Assembly: GCA_015680685.1 (NCBI GenBank)
Contig: MNCI01028264.1
Location: 17,542 to 70,705, forward strand
Reading direction: 5' to 3'
DNA from: Gnetum montanum
Lineage: Eukaryota; Streptophyta; Gnetopsida; Gnetales; Gnetaceae
DNA: 53,164 bases
How positions within the stretch are numbered: position 1 is the first letter of the stretch; every line of letters starts with the position of its first letter. Below, piece by piece: positions 24,250 to 33,830 of this stretch. Below the pieces are notes generated by a model, which worked only from the letters and a program-made list of their open reading frames with translations, made no database searches and was not told the origin of the DNA. The position numbers and the translations under genes were made by a program.

Positions 24250-24350
24250 GCTGTGTACAACAGAAGGAGAGACTAATGTGGAGAAGAATATCAATACGAG
24301 GCTGTGTACAACAGAATGAGAGACTAACGTGGAGAAGAATATCAATACGG
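24250..24350 (+). repeat. 51-bp tandem duplication in pseudogene exon 4
   Basis: 24250-24300 and 24301-24350 are near-identical, starting gctgtgtacaacagaa and ending atcaatacg. The repeat covers 17 codons after WALVKDD. Both copies hold the same in-frame TAA (24274-24276 and 24325-24327). Confidence 0.93.
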
Positions 24351-24944
24351 TATGCTCAGTTTTGAGCCGCCGCACTGCTGAGGACTATTGTCCAGGGTTA
24401 CGAGAAAAACATAGACCGCCAAAAAATGTTTGATTTGGTGTACGATGAACTGCGATGGCGCTGGAGGAAGATCACAAATCTTTTCAGTAAGACTAATCGT
24501 TTCACCTTGGAGAGGACCAGTTCCAGGTAGCGCAACTTTTTCAGGAAAGAAATGCAACCGGCCGAAGGTAACTTCATCGATTACGTTAATCTAAGACTGA
24601 ATGTTAAATAGATAAGTGATTGAATGTTGAAGCAAGGAGATGGGTTTCACGTGTAGGGTATAATTGGTGACATGCAACTGGGATGCAGATTGCACACAAG
24701 TGTTTGTGGACGCTGGAATCCAAGCCCAAAATGGTACCAACTTTGAAAGCAATCTCAATGAGACAAGGATCAGTTTGGTGAAACAAAGAGATAATTTTGA
24801 ATTGCTTCATGAGAAACCCAAAATCTTGATCGAAGGCTCTTCTGCCTTTCCTAAATTATCCATGGTGGATCTACCCGACATGTTAAAGCTGTATAAATAT
24901 ATGCAGCTACTTTACTTTGTGCTGCTTCAAGGAATAGTGTCGTA

Positions 24945-24950
24945 AATAAA
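24945..24950 (+). terminator. Poly(A) signal-like AATAAA
   Basis: AATAAA overlaps the TAA stop of the pseudogene's last exon (TAA 24943-24945). It is close to the stop for a plant gene, so the link is tentative. Confidence 0.3.
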
Positions 24951-25084
24951 GTCCACAGTTATGTAGGCCTAGTGTAAAACAAAGGTCATAGCCGGTGTTT
25001 CCTTGGTGGACCGCAGAATATGTGGTGGTTATTTTATAGATTTTTTGTTTGTTGTCTTTTCAATGTTAATTGATTATGCAAAAA

Positions 25085-25150
25085 TGTACTAAAAGGTGTA
25101 GCATACTGGTTCACCATTAGGAGGTTAGAAATTCAATTTCTACTTTATAA
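25085..25150 (+). mobile_element. tRNA-derived SINE head, fragment
   Basis: gtgtagcatactggttca near 25097 fits a Pol III A box, and gaggttagaaattcaatttc near 25121 resembles a T-arm/B box with a self-complementary GAAATTCAATTTC core. The B box is weak (TTAGAAATTC instead of GTTCGAATC), so this is a tentative call. Confidence 0.33.
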
Positions 25151-25334
25151 TATCATAAATAAGCATACTAATTATAAATTAAGGTATTAAATAAATATTT
25201 TAAAAATCAAATAAATTAATGATTATAAAGTATTTGGTCATTTTATAATTATTAAGCATCTTAGTAACTTAAGTTCCTAATGAAAATTCAAATAAGAGTA
25301 AGTCTATAAAAGTGAGGGGCAATCCAATGGCTAC

Positions 25335-25640
25335 ATGAAATCATCATTATCATCCTAGCCTTGTCCCAATAAAAAGGGGTTGGCTACATATGTTCTTTCT
25401 CACTAGTCACCTTTATGTGGATTTAGATCCATATTTATTTACAAATTTCTTCATATCTTCTTAATCATTTGACCTCATGTCTTTTTAAATCTTCTTTTGG
25501 TGGCTTTCCCATTTTTGAGAATAACCATATCTATGATGCTAGGGAATGCCTTGGTATTTTTGAAAAAGAAGTCATCTATGAGATTTAGCATGGTTGATGT
25601 CAACCTTCATATTTTCATAATTGAGCTTAGATTGGCACTA
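25335..25640 (-). mobile_element. RTE-clade LINE 3' end, fragment
   Basis: The plus strand carries cctagccttgtcccaat followed by ggggttggctacat, the reverse complement of the well-known 3' end of plant RTE LINEs, whose ORF ends in a W..RIHVADP.-type stretch and an Asp-rich tail. On the minus strand KRHEVK and W..IHIKVTS can be made out. It would be the last part of the reverse transcriptase ORF, truncated and mutated. Identification rests on the nucleotide signature. Confidence 0.5.
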
Positions 25641-26228
25641 GGAGAGTTAATTGTAAAATGAAATAATCAATGAAAACAGGTATGATACATAAAATAACAA
25701 AAACAATGTATACTCTCTAAATATTAAATTAATTATTAATAAGCATATTAGAAACAAAGGAAATTAGCTAGATTGATTTACATAGCTTCTTTAGAATATC
25801 TTCTAATTACTTACCCTATTCATACGTATTTTACTTTAGCTTTCTTAAGGACTTTGCTTATCCTTAGGATTCTTACTTTGTACTTATTCCTCAAATCTTT
25901 CTATTCAAAATAAAAACTTGAATAGCGAAGTTCCTTGTAATAAATTTTTCCTAAAAAGAACATATTATGTAAAAATCATTGCATTTTGAGTTCCTAAAGA
26001 ATTGTTATTTGCAAGGCTAGATTAGCACAAAACTGTTATTTGTAAATTCCCATTCCTAGATGCCACAACAATGTCAAATATTCATTATATTCAATGTGAT
26101 GTATATTGAACATGATAAGGAAAATGGAGAAAGAAATGAAAAGGAACTTTATTATAAGAATAATTATAATTAAATAAGTGTATTTGGGTCATGTTATAGG
26201 GTTTCTAAAGTTCTCATCCTTTAATGTT
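25641..26228. other. AT-rich spacer
   Basis: No gene or repeat recognised; long A/T runs only. It ends at the inferred start of the solo LTR. Confidence 0.4.
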
Positions 26229-27114
26229 TGATAAAGCATAATATCCTATATGTCAAAAGGCTTGATGTTGATATAGCCCTTGTCTTGGAATTGATTAAAA
26301 TTATGTTAATCAACTATGATATTTCATGTATGATATTACATTTGCTACATTGCATCTGTGATATTGCAACTACAATAAATGCTTATAAATATAGTCCACC
26401 TATGATATTTGTAGTATCATTTAGTTAATAGGTAGCTAGAATCTATTAGTTTCAATTTTCAATTCTTGTAACAATCAGCAAGTGCTGATAACTTGAATTT
26501 AAGTCAATTGTATGATGTCTTATTCAAGTAGATTATACCTAGACATAATTCATGAATGATAATAGGATCAAGATTGATACCCATTCATTGCAACATGCTA
26601 ACATAAAATAGAATTTACTTTCAATATAGTTTATTATCTATGTAATTAATTTAATCCTTAATTTTTCTTTACATATAGAATTCAATAGAATGAGTATAAA
26701 TATGTATTCACTTAGTAATCCTAGTAGTGCCATTGCTTGGTTCACTTAGTAGCATAATGCTTGGTAATCACAATAGTGGGTATGTAAGTTCTGAATATGT
26801 ATGAAAAGTTGAGAATGGTCATTTATTGCTATAGCTTAGTTTAGGATTTATCTTATTATTTCTTAGATTAATTATTTATGTCTATTCTTTTAATTAGTTT
26901 TAATAGAATTTGAGCAACATCATTACCATATGTCTCAACTATACTTAACCATGCATACAAAGAACTATTATGAGTATAGCTATGAAGATAGTAACCTATG
27001 ATATCATGATTAGTTATCTACATACCATACTAGTCTCATTCATGGATCATGACATGGTTTGCTATGATGCTTATAGATCATAGGGTTAAGCACTAGAAAC
27101 ATTCACCACTCATA
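26229..27114 (+). repeat. Solo LTR related to element 2
   Basis: Starts tgataaagcataata, like the element 2 LTR start (tgatgaagcatcag), and follows it through tataaat (26384-26390), gttagttaatag-like, catgaatgataataggatcaagattgat and cttggtaatcacaatagtg to an end near ctcata. No internal region, primer site or second copy of this exact variant adjoins it, so it looks like a solo LTR formed by LTR-LTR recombination. The flanks (atgtt and aatat) do not form a convincing target duplication, and the right end is approximate. Confidence 0.7.
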
Positions 27115-27271
27115 AATATCTATTCCTTAGAAGAAATCTAGCACTAGCACCATGGTTAGGCCTAAACTTGGCTATAAAGGATGGATAAGCTTCTTCCTAT
27201 CTTATTTCACTTGGCTCTCATCACTTGTTATTTTTGGCTCTACAAATTCATGCTAGCATGACCACTAGATG

Positions 27272-27276
27272 ACTAG
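27272..27276 (+). repeat. Left target-site duplication of element 2 (ACTAG)
   Basis: ACTAG directly before the 5' LTR equals ACTAG at 33826-33830 directly after the 3' LTR, the 5-bp duplication expected of Ty3 integrase. Confidence 0.85.
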
Positions 27277-28311
27277 TTATAAAGTATTAGTTAGTTGCAT
27301 TAACATAGCCATGTTGAGGTAGATGCCTCAACATAGATGCCTCAATGCAAGTTGTCATATCTGTTGGCTGTGTTGATGTGACTGTGGCAATGTAGATGCA
27401 TCAACATAGATTCCTCAATGCATGCCATCACATATTTTTAAATAAAAGGTTAATTTTTGTCAACTCCTATATTGGATGTCCAATATCAAAGCTTTGATAT
27501 TGGGGGCCAAGATACGATGTTGGATATTTGATATTGCAACATGTGTGCTAGCCTATAAATATAGTGCTTCGACACATGGTTTGAGCCCAAGTTAGTTAAT
27601 AGAGTAGTTGAACTCTTGCAGTTTTATTCCATAATCTTAAAGAATAGTTAGTGAGCGCTAATAGAGTGGATCTAAGTCAGTTGTATGGAGTCTTATTTGA
27701 GTGGCAATGTACCTGAACATATTCCATGAATGAAAATAAGATCAAGATTGATTCTTATTCATTGCAACACTTTGACTTAGATTAAATTTACTTTTAATAC
27801 AATTTATATTCCACATACTCAGTTAATATTTACATTTCCATACATGTTAATGAATTGGAAGAATGAGCACAACTAGTTTCAAGAATAAACACATATTCGC
27901 TTGGTAACCCTAGTAGTGTTATTACTTGGTTCACCTAGAAGCATAGCGCTTGGTAATCCCAATAGTGAATACATGGGTTTAGGATGTGTACAATAAGTTT
28001 AAAAAAGATACTCATTGTCTATAAGCTAATTTATCTTTTATTTCCCATTGTTAATTAGATTAAGCAATTAATTCCTTTCTTGTTATCACAAGTAGGTTAG
28101 GGCTAAACAACATCAATTATCATATGCCTCACTTTGGACTAAACCATACATGGCAAAGATACCATAAGTCCAAGTGGGAAGACAACAAACTACATTTAAG
28201 ATAATAATAATCTAGATACCATAACTAGTCCCGTCCATTGAATTTGACTGGATCATGCGTGAACACTTGTGATTCATATGGTTGGGTGTAGGGATACCTC
28301 GTTGCTCATCA
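27277..28311 (+). repeat. 5' LTR of element 2
   Basis: Pairs with 32829-33825. The original TG start has become TT (27277-27278). It ends gttgctcatca. Contains a palindromic-looking atattggatgtccaatat block near 27471-27490, and the cttggtaatcccaatagtg block shared with element 1. Confidence 0.9.
27554..27560 (+). promoter_or_regulatory. LTR TATA box
   Basis: TATAAAT in cctataaatatag, conserved with the solo LTR (26384-26390) and mutated to tatagat in the 3' LTR. The position fits the U3 promoter. Confidence 0.5.
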
Positions 28312-28330
28312 TTGGCACCATTGTTGGGGA
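28312..28330 (+). other. Primer-binding site, tRNA-Asp type
   Basis: ttggcaccattgttgggga abuts the LTR end. It matches the complement of a plant tRNA-Asp 3' end except where CG and CC/GC positions have become CA or TT, as expected from cytosine deamination. Confidence 0.78.
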
Positions 28331-28435
28331 TGGTGCTAGTCATCTAAACTAGTTATATTATACACGATTAGTATAAATGCATTAATGATTTATCTTTCAA
28401 AAAATATTAAGTCACACACATCATTAACGAACAAA

Positions 28436-30981
28436 AATGTCTTCTTCACATAAGACCAAGATTGCATCACATGATGAAAGCACTCATAGGAGAAATGATA
28501 GGATCTACACTGAAGAAAATTGGAGTGAACAACCTCACACAGGGGTTTCCTATGCTCATCTAGACCCTTACCACAATAAAGACTATGTTCAACTAACACA
28601 AAAAATCCTAGAGGAGATGAAGTAAGTCCGAGATCAAGAAGGGCCTCAAGGCCTAGGACCTCTAAACCTAGAAAAGATAAATTAAGGGATCATGGAGAAA
28701 ACTATAGGATCCATGGTGATTCTCCTAGTTCCTCATCTTCCTCTTCCTCTTCAACATCTAGTTTTGATGAGGATGAATGTAGTTATATAGATAGATATTC
28801 ATTGTAGGGTTAAGATACAAATAGAAATCAAACCCAAGGGAAAATCAAAGACATCAAAATGAGCATAGACAAGATCATCACAATCAAATGAATAGAAATA
28901 TAAATTTTCTTCATAACATGCTTGATGATGATGAATCCTTGTTAGCCACTATGAGCTTGATGTAGATCATAGAGGCAAATAAGATATCCCATAAGCATCC
29001 CAAGGAAAGTCACCTACCTAGGCTTAATATAAGAAATATCCATAAATTTACGAGAGGCTATGATTTGGATCCATAACATCATGTACAAGCCTTCCAAGAT
29101 GCTAGTGCCTTTTACAACATTGGAAGTGGGTGACAAAAGCTTAAGTTCTTTCCTAAGACCCTAGTCGATATTGCTGAAGTATGTTATAGATTGTTGAAAC
29201 CAAATTTAATCCAACGATGGTCTACAATGTTGGAACTCTTCAATGAGATATACCAAACCTATGCAAGGCTATCCAACCTAAGGAGATAGATCCAAGGATG
29301 AAGACAAGAACAACATGAACTATTGGACATGGCCTTAGATAGATATTATTCTCTACTGAATAGATGCTTTGAGGAAAAGCAGCTTTTTCACATCAAAGAT
29401 GGGGTTTGTAATGAAACAAAGGAGGTCATTGGGATGTATGCTCTATGTCATTTATACAAGCTATGAATGCATCAAATCTAAGAGTTTATTGAGCATGTGG
29501 GAAAAGAAGAAGGAGAGTTATGTAAATGGAAGAATGTTGAGAAATCTCATTGGGACCCAACTCCTCAAAAGAAGAGGGTCTATATCTATGATGAGGAAAA
29601 AGAGATAACTCTCAATGAGCTTGAAGCAAAGTTGGATGAGATGTTAGAATGGATGAATGAAAAAGCTTGCATAAAAATCATAGAGAAGAGAGAAGTGCCA
29701 AATGAATCAAGTGATCACAACAAAGGAGGAAATAGAACTATGAAATAACTAGGAACACTTATTAGCAAAAGAGGAAAATGGCTATAGAAGATGAGGCTAT
29801 AGACTTAACCACCAAAGAGGATGATGAATGTGACATATGCCTACATGCCCACCTGAAGGGCCATTACCCAGTTGTATCAAATCTACATGAGTATTAGGCT
29901 TTTGCAACCCCAAATTTGTATAGAAGCACATGCCCAGGAGATTTCCTTTTTTCACATGGTAATTATAGATAGTTCCAAAACCAACCATACTATCCTAGTG
30001 GGACTTCTTATCAACCTCAAAACTACTATTAAATGTAGTGGCAAAACCCATAGTTGTGGGGGAGGCCATCACCAAACCAGCACTAACCTTATTATTAGCT
30101 GAACCCATATGGATATTATGTTAAACAACTTGTTTCCTTGACTAATTCCACTTCCTCTACTTCAAATCACTACAATCACTCTCCTCAGTATCATTGACCC
30201 ATGACATCTTCTAAAGGATCACCACCTACACCTCTTACCCTTCATCATATCCTCAATATTTTCATACTCTACCCCATCATATGTCACAACCAGCAACATA
30301 GAAAGGTTCAACACCACAACATCAACGAGAAAATGCCACTTGTGCTATGAACATACATAGACATGATAATGCTAGTAGGTTCCCACTACAATCTTGGAAA
30401 CATGCTTTCTTTAGAATGATTCTCACACATAAGCATAACACTTGTGGACCTACTAGCACATCAAAACCAACACAAGGCTAATCTAGTGCAAAAACTATCC
30501 TTATTGGAATGATGTCTCAAGCCAACAACCATCACCACTCGAACAAAAAAGCTAAACAATTAATCTATAATTGTGGAGAGACAAAAAAAATCCATGCATC
30601 ACTAATAGTAAAGGGTGCAGTTGTGGGCCAAAAATTCAAAATATTAACACAACCGATAAGAAAGCCAAGGAACAAGTATGTGAAGAAAAACTAGTCTATG
30701 TAGTAGCCACTAAACTAGAAGACACTCAGTGGCTTAAAAATGAGGATATAAAACTTTTTCAAAGATGCATGGAGATAATTGATCTACTTATTAGTTCTAG
30801 ACTTAAGAAAATGGATCAAATAAAGGACTTAGACACAGATATCTTACACTTTGATTATACACCAAAAAAGAATATTAAACACAAAGACTTGGGAATTAAA
30901 ATAGGAAGAAGAAGCAAATACATTTGGACCCTCCAAAATGGAAATACCTTCAAGTTCAGATGGACATACATCTCCGAATGA
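28436..30981 (+). pseudogene. Element 2 gag remnant
   Basis: A plus-strand frame from about ATG 28437 (MSSSHKTKIASHDEST) broken by several stops. Features in order: charged N terminus; a serine run followed by FDEDE near 28705-28770; a core near 29110-29420 matching element 1 gag (WIQG.K-like, then LLDMAL with FYS/YYS); an acidic coiled-coil stretch (LNELEAKLDEMLEWMNEK) near 29610-29680; a THSCGGGHHQ segment near 30045-30075, also in element 1; and a Lys-rich C-terminal frame of 136 codons (30571-30981). IYNCGETKKIH near 30565 may be a ruined zinc knuckle. The C-terminal piece is unrecognised. Confidence 0.6.
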
Positions 30982-32341
30982 TCCAAGTGAGGCTATCACC
31001 AATGATAGATGTGCTACCACATGATTAATTAAATAAATTACGATGATAGATGAGAAATTAATGGTGTATAACTAGGGGATGGTGTAGTCCATCTCTTGAA
31101 TGTGTGACCATCCTGGTTCAGGAACTAATAAGTATTTTTCACCTATTTTTTTTTTTTTACAAATTTTTGATCATTTTTCTATTTCTTTCAAAATTTTTTG
31201 ATTCTTCATGTGTTTTCCGTTTCTTAATATTTTTCTTTTCTTTTCTTGAGTCATTTCTTTTTTCATTTATGAATGTATTTTTATGTTTTTGTTAATAATA
31301 TCACTAAGTCATGATGCAGAGGTCAATGCTATGGGTTGGGTTTTTATGCTATGCTATCAAGATGATTGGGTAAGTAATNTTTCTACTATTTTTTGTCTTT
31401 TTTGTTTTTTTTTTTTTCTTCTTTTGTTTGGATGGAAACCACACAATGAAAAGATAGAGCTTCCTATTTATTGGTTGACAAAGGAGTGATGATATGCTCA
31501 TCTAAGATTCATAAACCACATGAAGGAAGTTAAGAAGATAACCCAACAAGTTCCCTTAAGCTCACACCCTTTGCCATTCCCACTTGTTTCTTCCCTCTCT
31601 CTTCAAGATACAATGATCATTGACTAACTTTAGTTTTATAAAATAAGAACCAAATTATTTTCATGTAAAAGACCTTTTATTCAAAGAACTCGAGGGATGG
31701 ATGAGGTGGTCTCACTACTTTACATAATTACTTACCCAATCATCTTCATAGCATAGCATAAAAACCCAACCCATAGCATTGACCTCTGCATCATGACTTA
31801 GTGATATTATTAACAAAAACATAAAAATACATTCATAAATGAAAAAAGAAATGACTCAAGAAAAGAAAAGAAAAATATTAAGAAACGGAAAACACATGAA
31901 GAATCAAAAAATTTTGAAAGAAATAGAAAAATGATCAAAAATTTGTAAAAAAAAAAAAATAGGTGAAAAATACTTATTAGTTCNAATTTTTCCTACTTTT
32001 CTATTTCCATATCCATTAATATTCTTGGCCATCTTATGAATTAGACCTTTGGTTTCAATTGTTCAAAAACTTATTTGCTTACTAGAGTTACGCTTATTAG
32101 TCATGGGGGCTAGGGATGTTTGCTTTGAAATTTTTCTAATATCCTATTTTTGAACACCATGGTAACTAATAGCAATTGATTAGAATAATATGAATAGCTT
32201 GATTATTTTAGTTATCTCATAGCCTTGGGCATAGTATGTTGTAATCACCTTTTGCTTAAATGAAAACTAAGGGATCCAAATAGGGTTAAGTATTAACAAA
32301 AATTTACTAAAGCTAATGTTGATCCTTTGTTGACTGTAGGT
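30982..32341. other. Non-coding internal region of element 2
   Basis: AT-rich with pyrimidine runs. It contains the 257-bp inverted repeat described separately; no frame matches protease or polymerase. The pol genes expected here in an autonomous relative are absent. Confidence 0.6.
31122..31983. repeat. 257-bp near-perfect inverted repeat next to Ns
   Basis: 31122-31378 is the reverse complement of 31727-31983 with one mismatch noted (gctatcaagatg against the arm-2 complement), including an identical 13-base T/A run. A 348-base spacer separates the arms. Single Ns stand exactly at 31379, after arm 1, and at 31984, after arm 2. The flanking sequence is old and diverged, so the identity and the Ns point to an assembly or gap-fill fold-back rather than ancient biology. 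Confidence 0.95.
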
Positions 32342-32600
32342 GATGCCAAAAGAAACATCTAAGGAAGAAGGTCTTTTTCCAGGCATGAAAATAAAGCCAA
32401 GAAGGAGACAACAAAGGATATGCCCATGGAAAAATCATAGCACATATAAAATAGCACATATTTGCTAGATTCATGGGACAATGAGAAGAAATTATAGTAC
32501 ATCCTTCAAGAATATTCTACATAACTAGAGAAGCATCAACATAAAAATCAAGGTTGAAAGTCTACCACCACTAGCAACAACAAGAAGAATCATCTTCAGT
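32342..32600 (+). pseudogene. Element 2 remnant of a second frame
   Basis: Starts ATGCCAAAAGAAACATCTAA (MPKETSKEEGLFPGMKI), a basic, charged beginning comparable to MTPKEKHKQERG of the second frame in element 1, and is preceded by a similar ttgttgactgtag string (gttgtgaccatag in element 1). It breaks up after about 40 codons and only a short Ser-rich tail is seen. It suggests an internal deletion of the 3' frame. Confidence 0.35.
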
Positions 32601-32817
32601 GGATTTTTGAAGACCTCTACAAATTTTGTAATCTTTAATGTCTGTTTAGTTGTTTTCTCGCTTTGTCATTTTGTGTGCATCCACTTGAAAAAAAATTTAT
32701 AATGGGATAGTTAGAGTTAGTCAGTAGTTAGCATCATTCAATAATTCCATCATTCCTAATTCTTTATAGAAAAAGCTCACTCCTATCTTGTTAAATTAAA
32801 GATGAGTTTTCAATCAA

Positions 32818-32828
32818 TCATGGGGGTA
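32818..32828 (+). other. Polypurine tract of element 2
   Basis: tcatgggggta immediately precedes the TG of the 3' LTR; the G run is in the place required for plus-strand priming. Confidence 0.55.
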
Positions 32829-33825
32829 TGATGAAGCATCAGTTGTTTGCATTGACACAGTCGTGTCAAGGAAGATGCCTCAACACATATGCCTTGATGC
32901 ATGTTTTTGCATCTATTGGTTGTGTTGATGCAACCATGTCAACGTATATGCATTAATATAAATGCCTCAATGCATGCTGTCACATATTTTTCAATAAAAA
33001 GTTAATTTTGTCAGCTTCAATGTTAGATGTCCAATATAAGATATCCAATGTCTGTGGCCAAGATGTGATGTTGGATATTTGATATCATGGGATGTGTGCC
33101 AACCTATAGATATAGAACTTGGGCATACAATTTGCGAATAAGTTAGTAAATAGAGTAGCTAAACTCTTGGAGTTTTATCCCATAATCTTAGAGAATAGTT
33201 AATGAGTGCCCATAGAGTGGATCTGAGTTAGTTGTATGAAGTCTTATTCAAGGGGAAATGTACTTGGACATATTCCATGAATGACAATAAGATCGAGATT
33301 GATTCTTGTTCATTCCAATACTTTGAATTAGATTAAATTTACTTTTAATACAATTTATATTCCATGTGCTTAGTTAATATTTACACTTCCATATACATTA
33401 ATGAATTGGTAACCCTTGGTAACCCTAGTAGTGTTATTACTTGGTTCACATAGAAGCATAGTGCTTGATAATCCCAGTAGTGGATACATGGGTTTAGGAT
33501 GTGTATGACAAGCTTGGAATGGACACTCATTGTCCATAGGCTGGTTTAGACTTTATTTTCCATTGTTACTTAGATTAAACAATCAATTCCTTTATTATTA
33601 TTAAGAGTAGCTTAGGGTTGAACAAAATCAATTATCATATGCCTCACTTTTGACTAAACCATACATGACAAAGCTACCACTACTCCAAGTGAGAAGATAG
33701 CAAACTATGATCAAGACATAACGATCTAGATACCACAACTAGTCCCATCCATGGAATTCAACTAAATCATGCATGAATTCTTGTGATTCATATAGTTGAA
33801 CATAGGGGCACCTCATCACTCATCA
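32829..33825 (+). repeat. 3' LTR of element 2
   Basis: Begins tgatgaagcatcag and ends ctcatca. Matches the 5' LTR throughout, apart from a deletion near 33410 that removes the gaatgagcacaactag segment. Confidence 0.9.
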
Positions 33826-33830
33826 ACTAG
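33826..33830 (+). repeat. Right target-site duplication of element 2 (ACTAG)
   Basis: Identical to 27272-27276. Confidence 0.85.

Larger units (their letters stand above)
22867..24945 (+). pseudogene. TAR: Tryptophan aminotransferase-related (alliinase-type) pseudogene, five exons
   Basis: Family members are PLP-dependent C-S lyase/aminotransferases; TAA1/TAR proteins convert tryptophan to indole-3-pyruvate in auxin synthesis. Inferred exons: about 22867-23215, 23354-about 23670, about 23837-24116, 24228-24567 and 24657-24945; exons 1, 3 and 4 end at GT and each later exon is preceded by AG. Exon 1 encodes a hydrophobic leader and an alliinase EGF-like domain (GFIFTDTLGEENQ, VCECH, then C.VKSLDCSVDVLSGDP across the splice). 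Later: WYRMSY, VVAAAPYYSV, DRVCYWPHYTPI, FSLSKL-GHAGT (PLP lysine kept), WALVKDDAVYNR, RISLVKQRDNFELLHEK. Lesions: frameshifts near 23165, 23373, 23592, 23885, 24102 and 24672, in-frame stops at 24274, 24325 and 24528, and a 51-bp tandem duplication. The start is uncertain: ATG 22867 is in frame, but ATG 22910 gives a better signal peptide in another frame. Confidence 0.88.
27277..33825 (+). mobile_element. Element 2: non-autonomous LTR retrotransposon lacking pol
   Basis: Complete by structure: matching LTRs (27277-28311, 32829-33825), target duplication ACTAG on both sides, tRNA-Asp-type primer site right after the 5' LTR, and a purine tract right before the 3' LTR. The 4.5-kb internal region has a gag-like frame but no protease, RT or integrase signal, so it would depend on a relative's enzymes. 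Gag and LTR similarity to element 1 suggest a related autonomous family. In a compared 147-base stretch the LTRs differ at about 16 positions, fewer than in element 1. A suspicious inverted repeat lies inside (31122-31983). Confidence 0.9.

Noticed and set aside
31104-31489. Phe-rich frames of 63 and 68 codons
   Set aside because: They are T-run translations lying in one arm of the suspicious inverted repeat, and one crosses an N.
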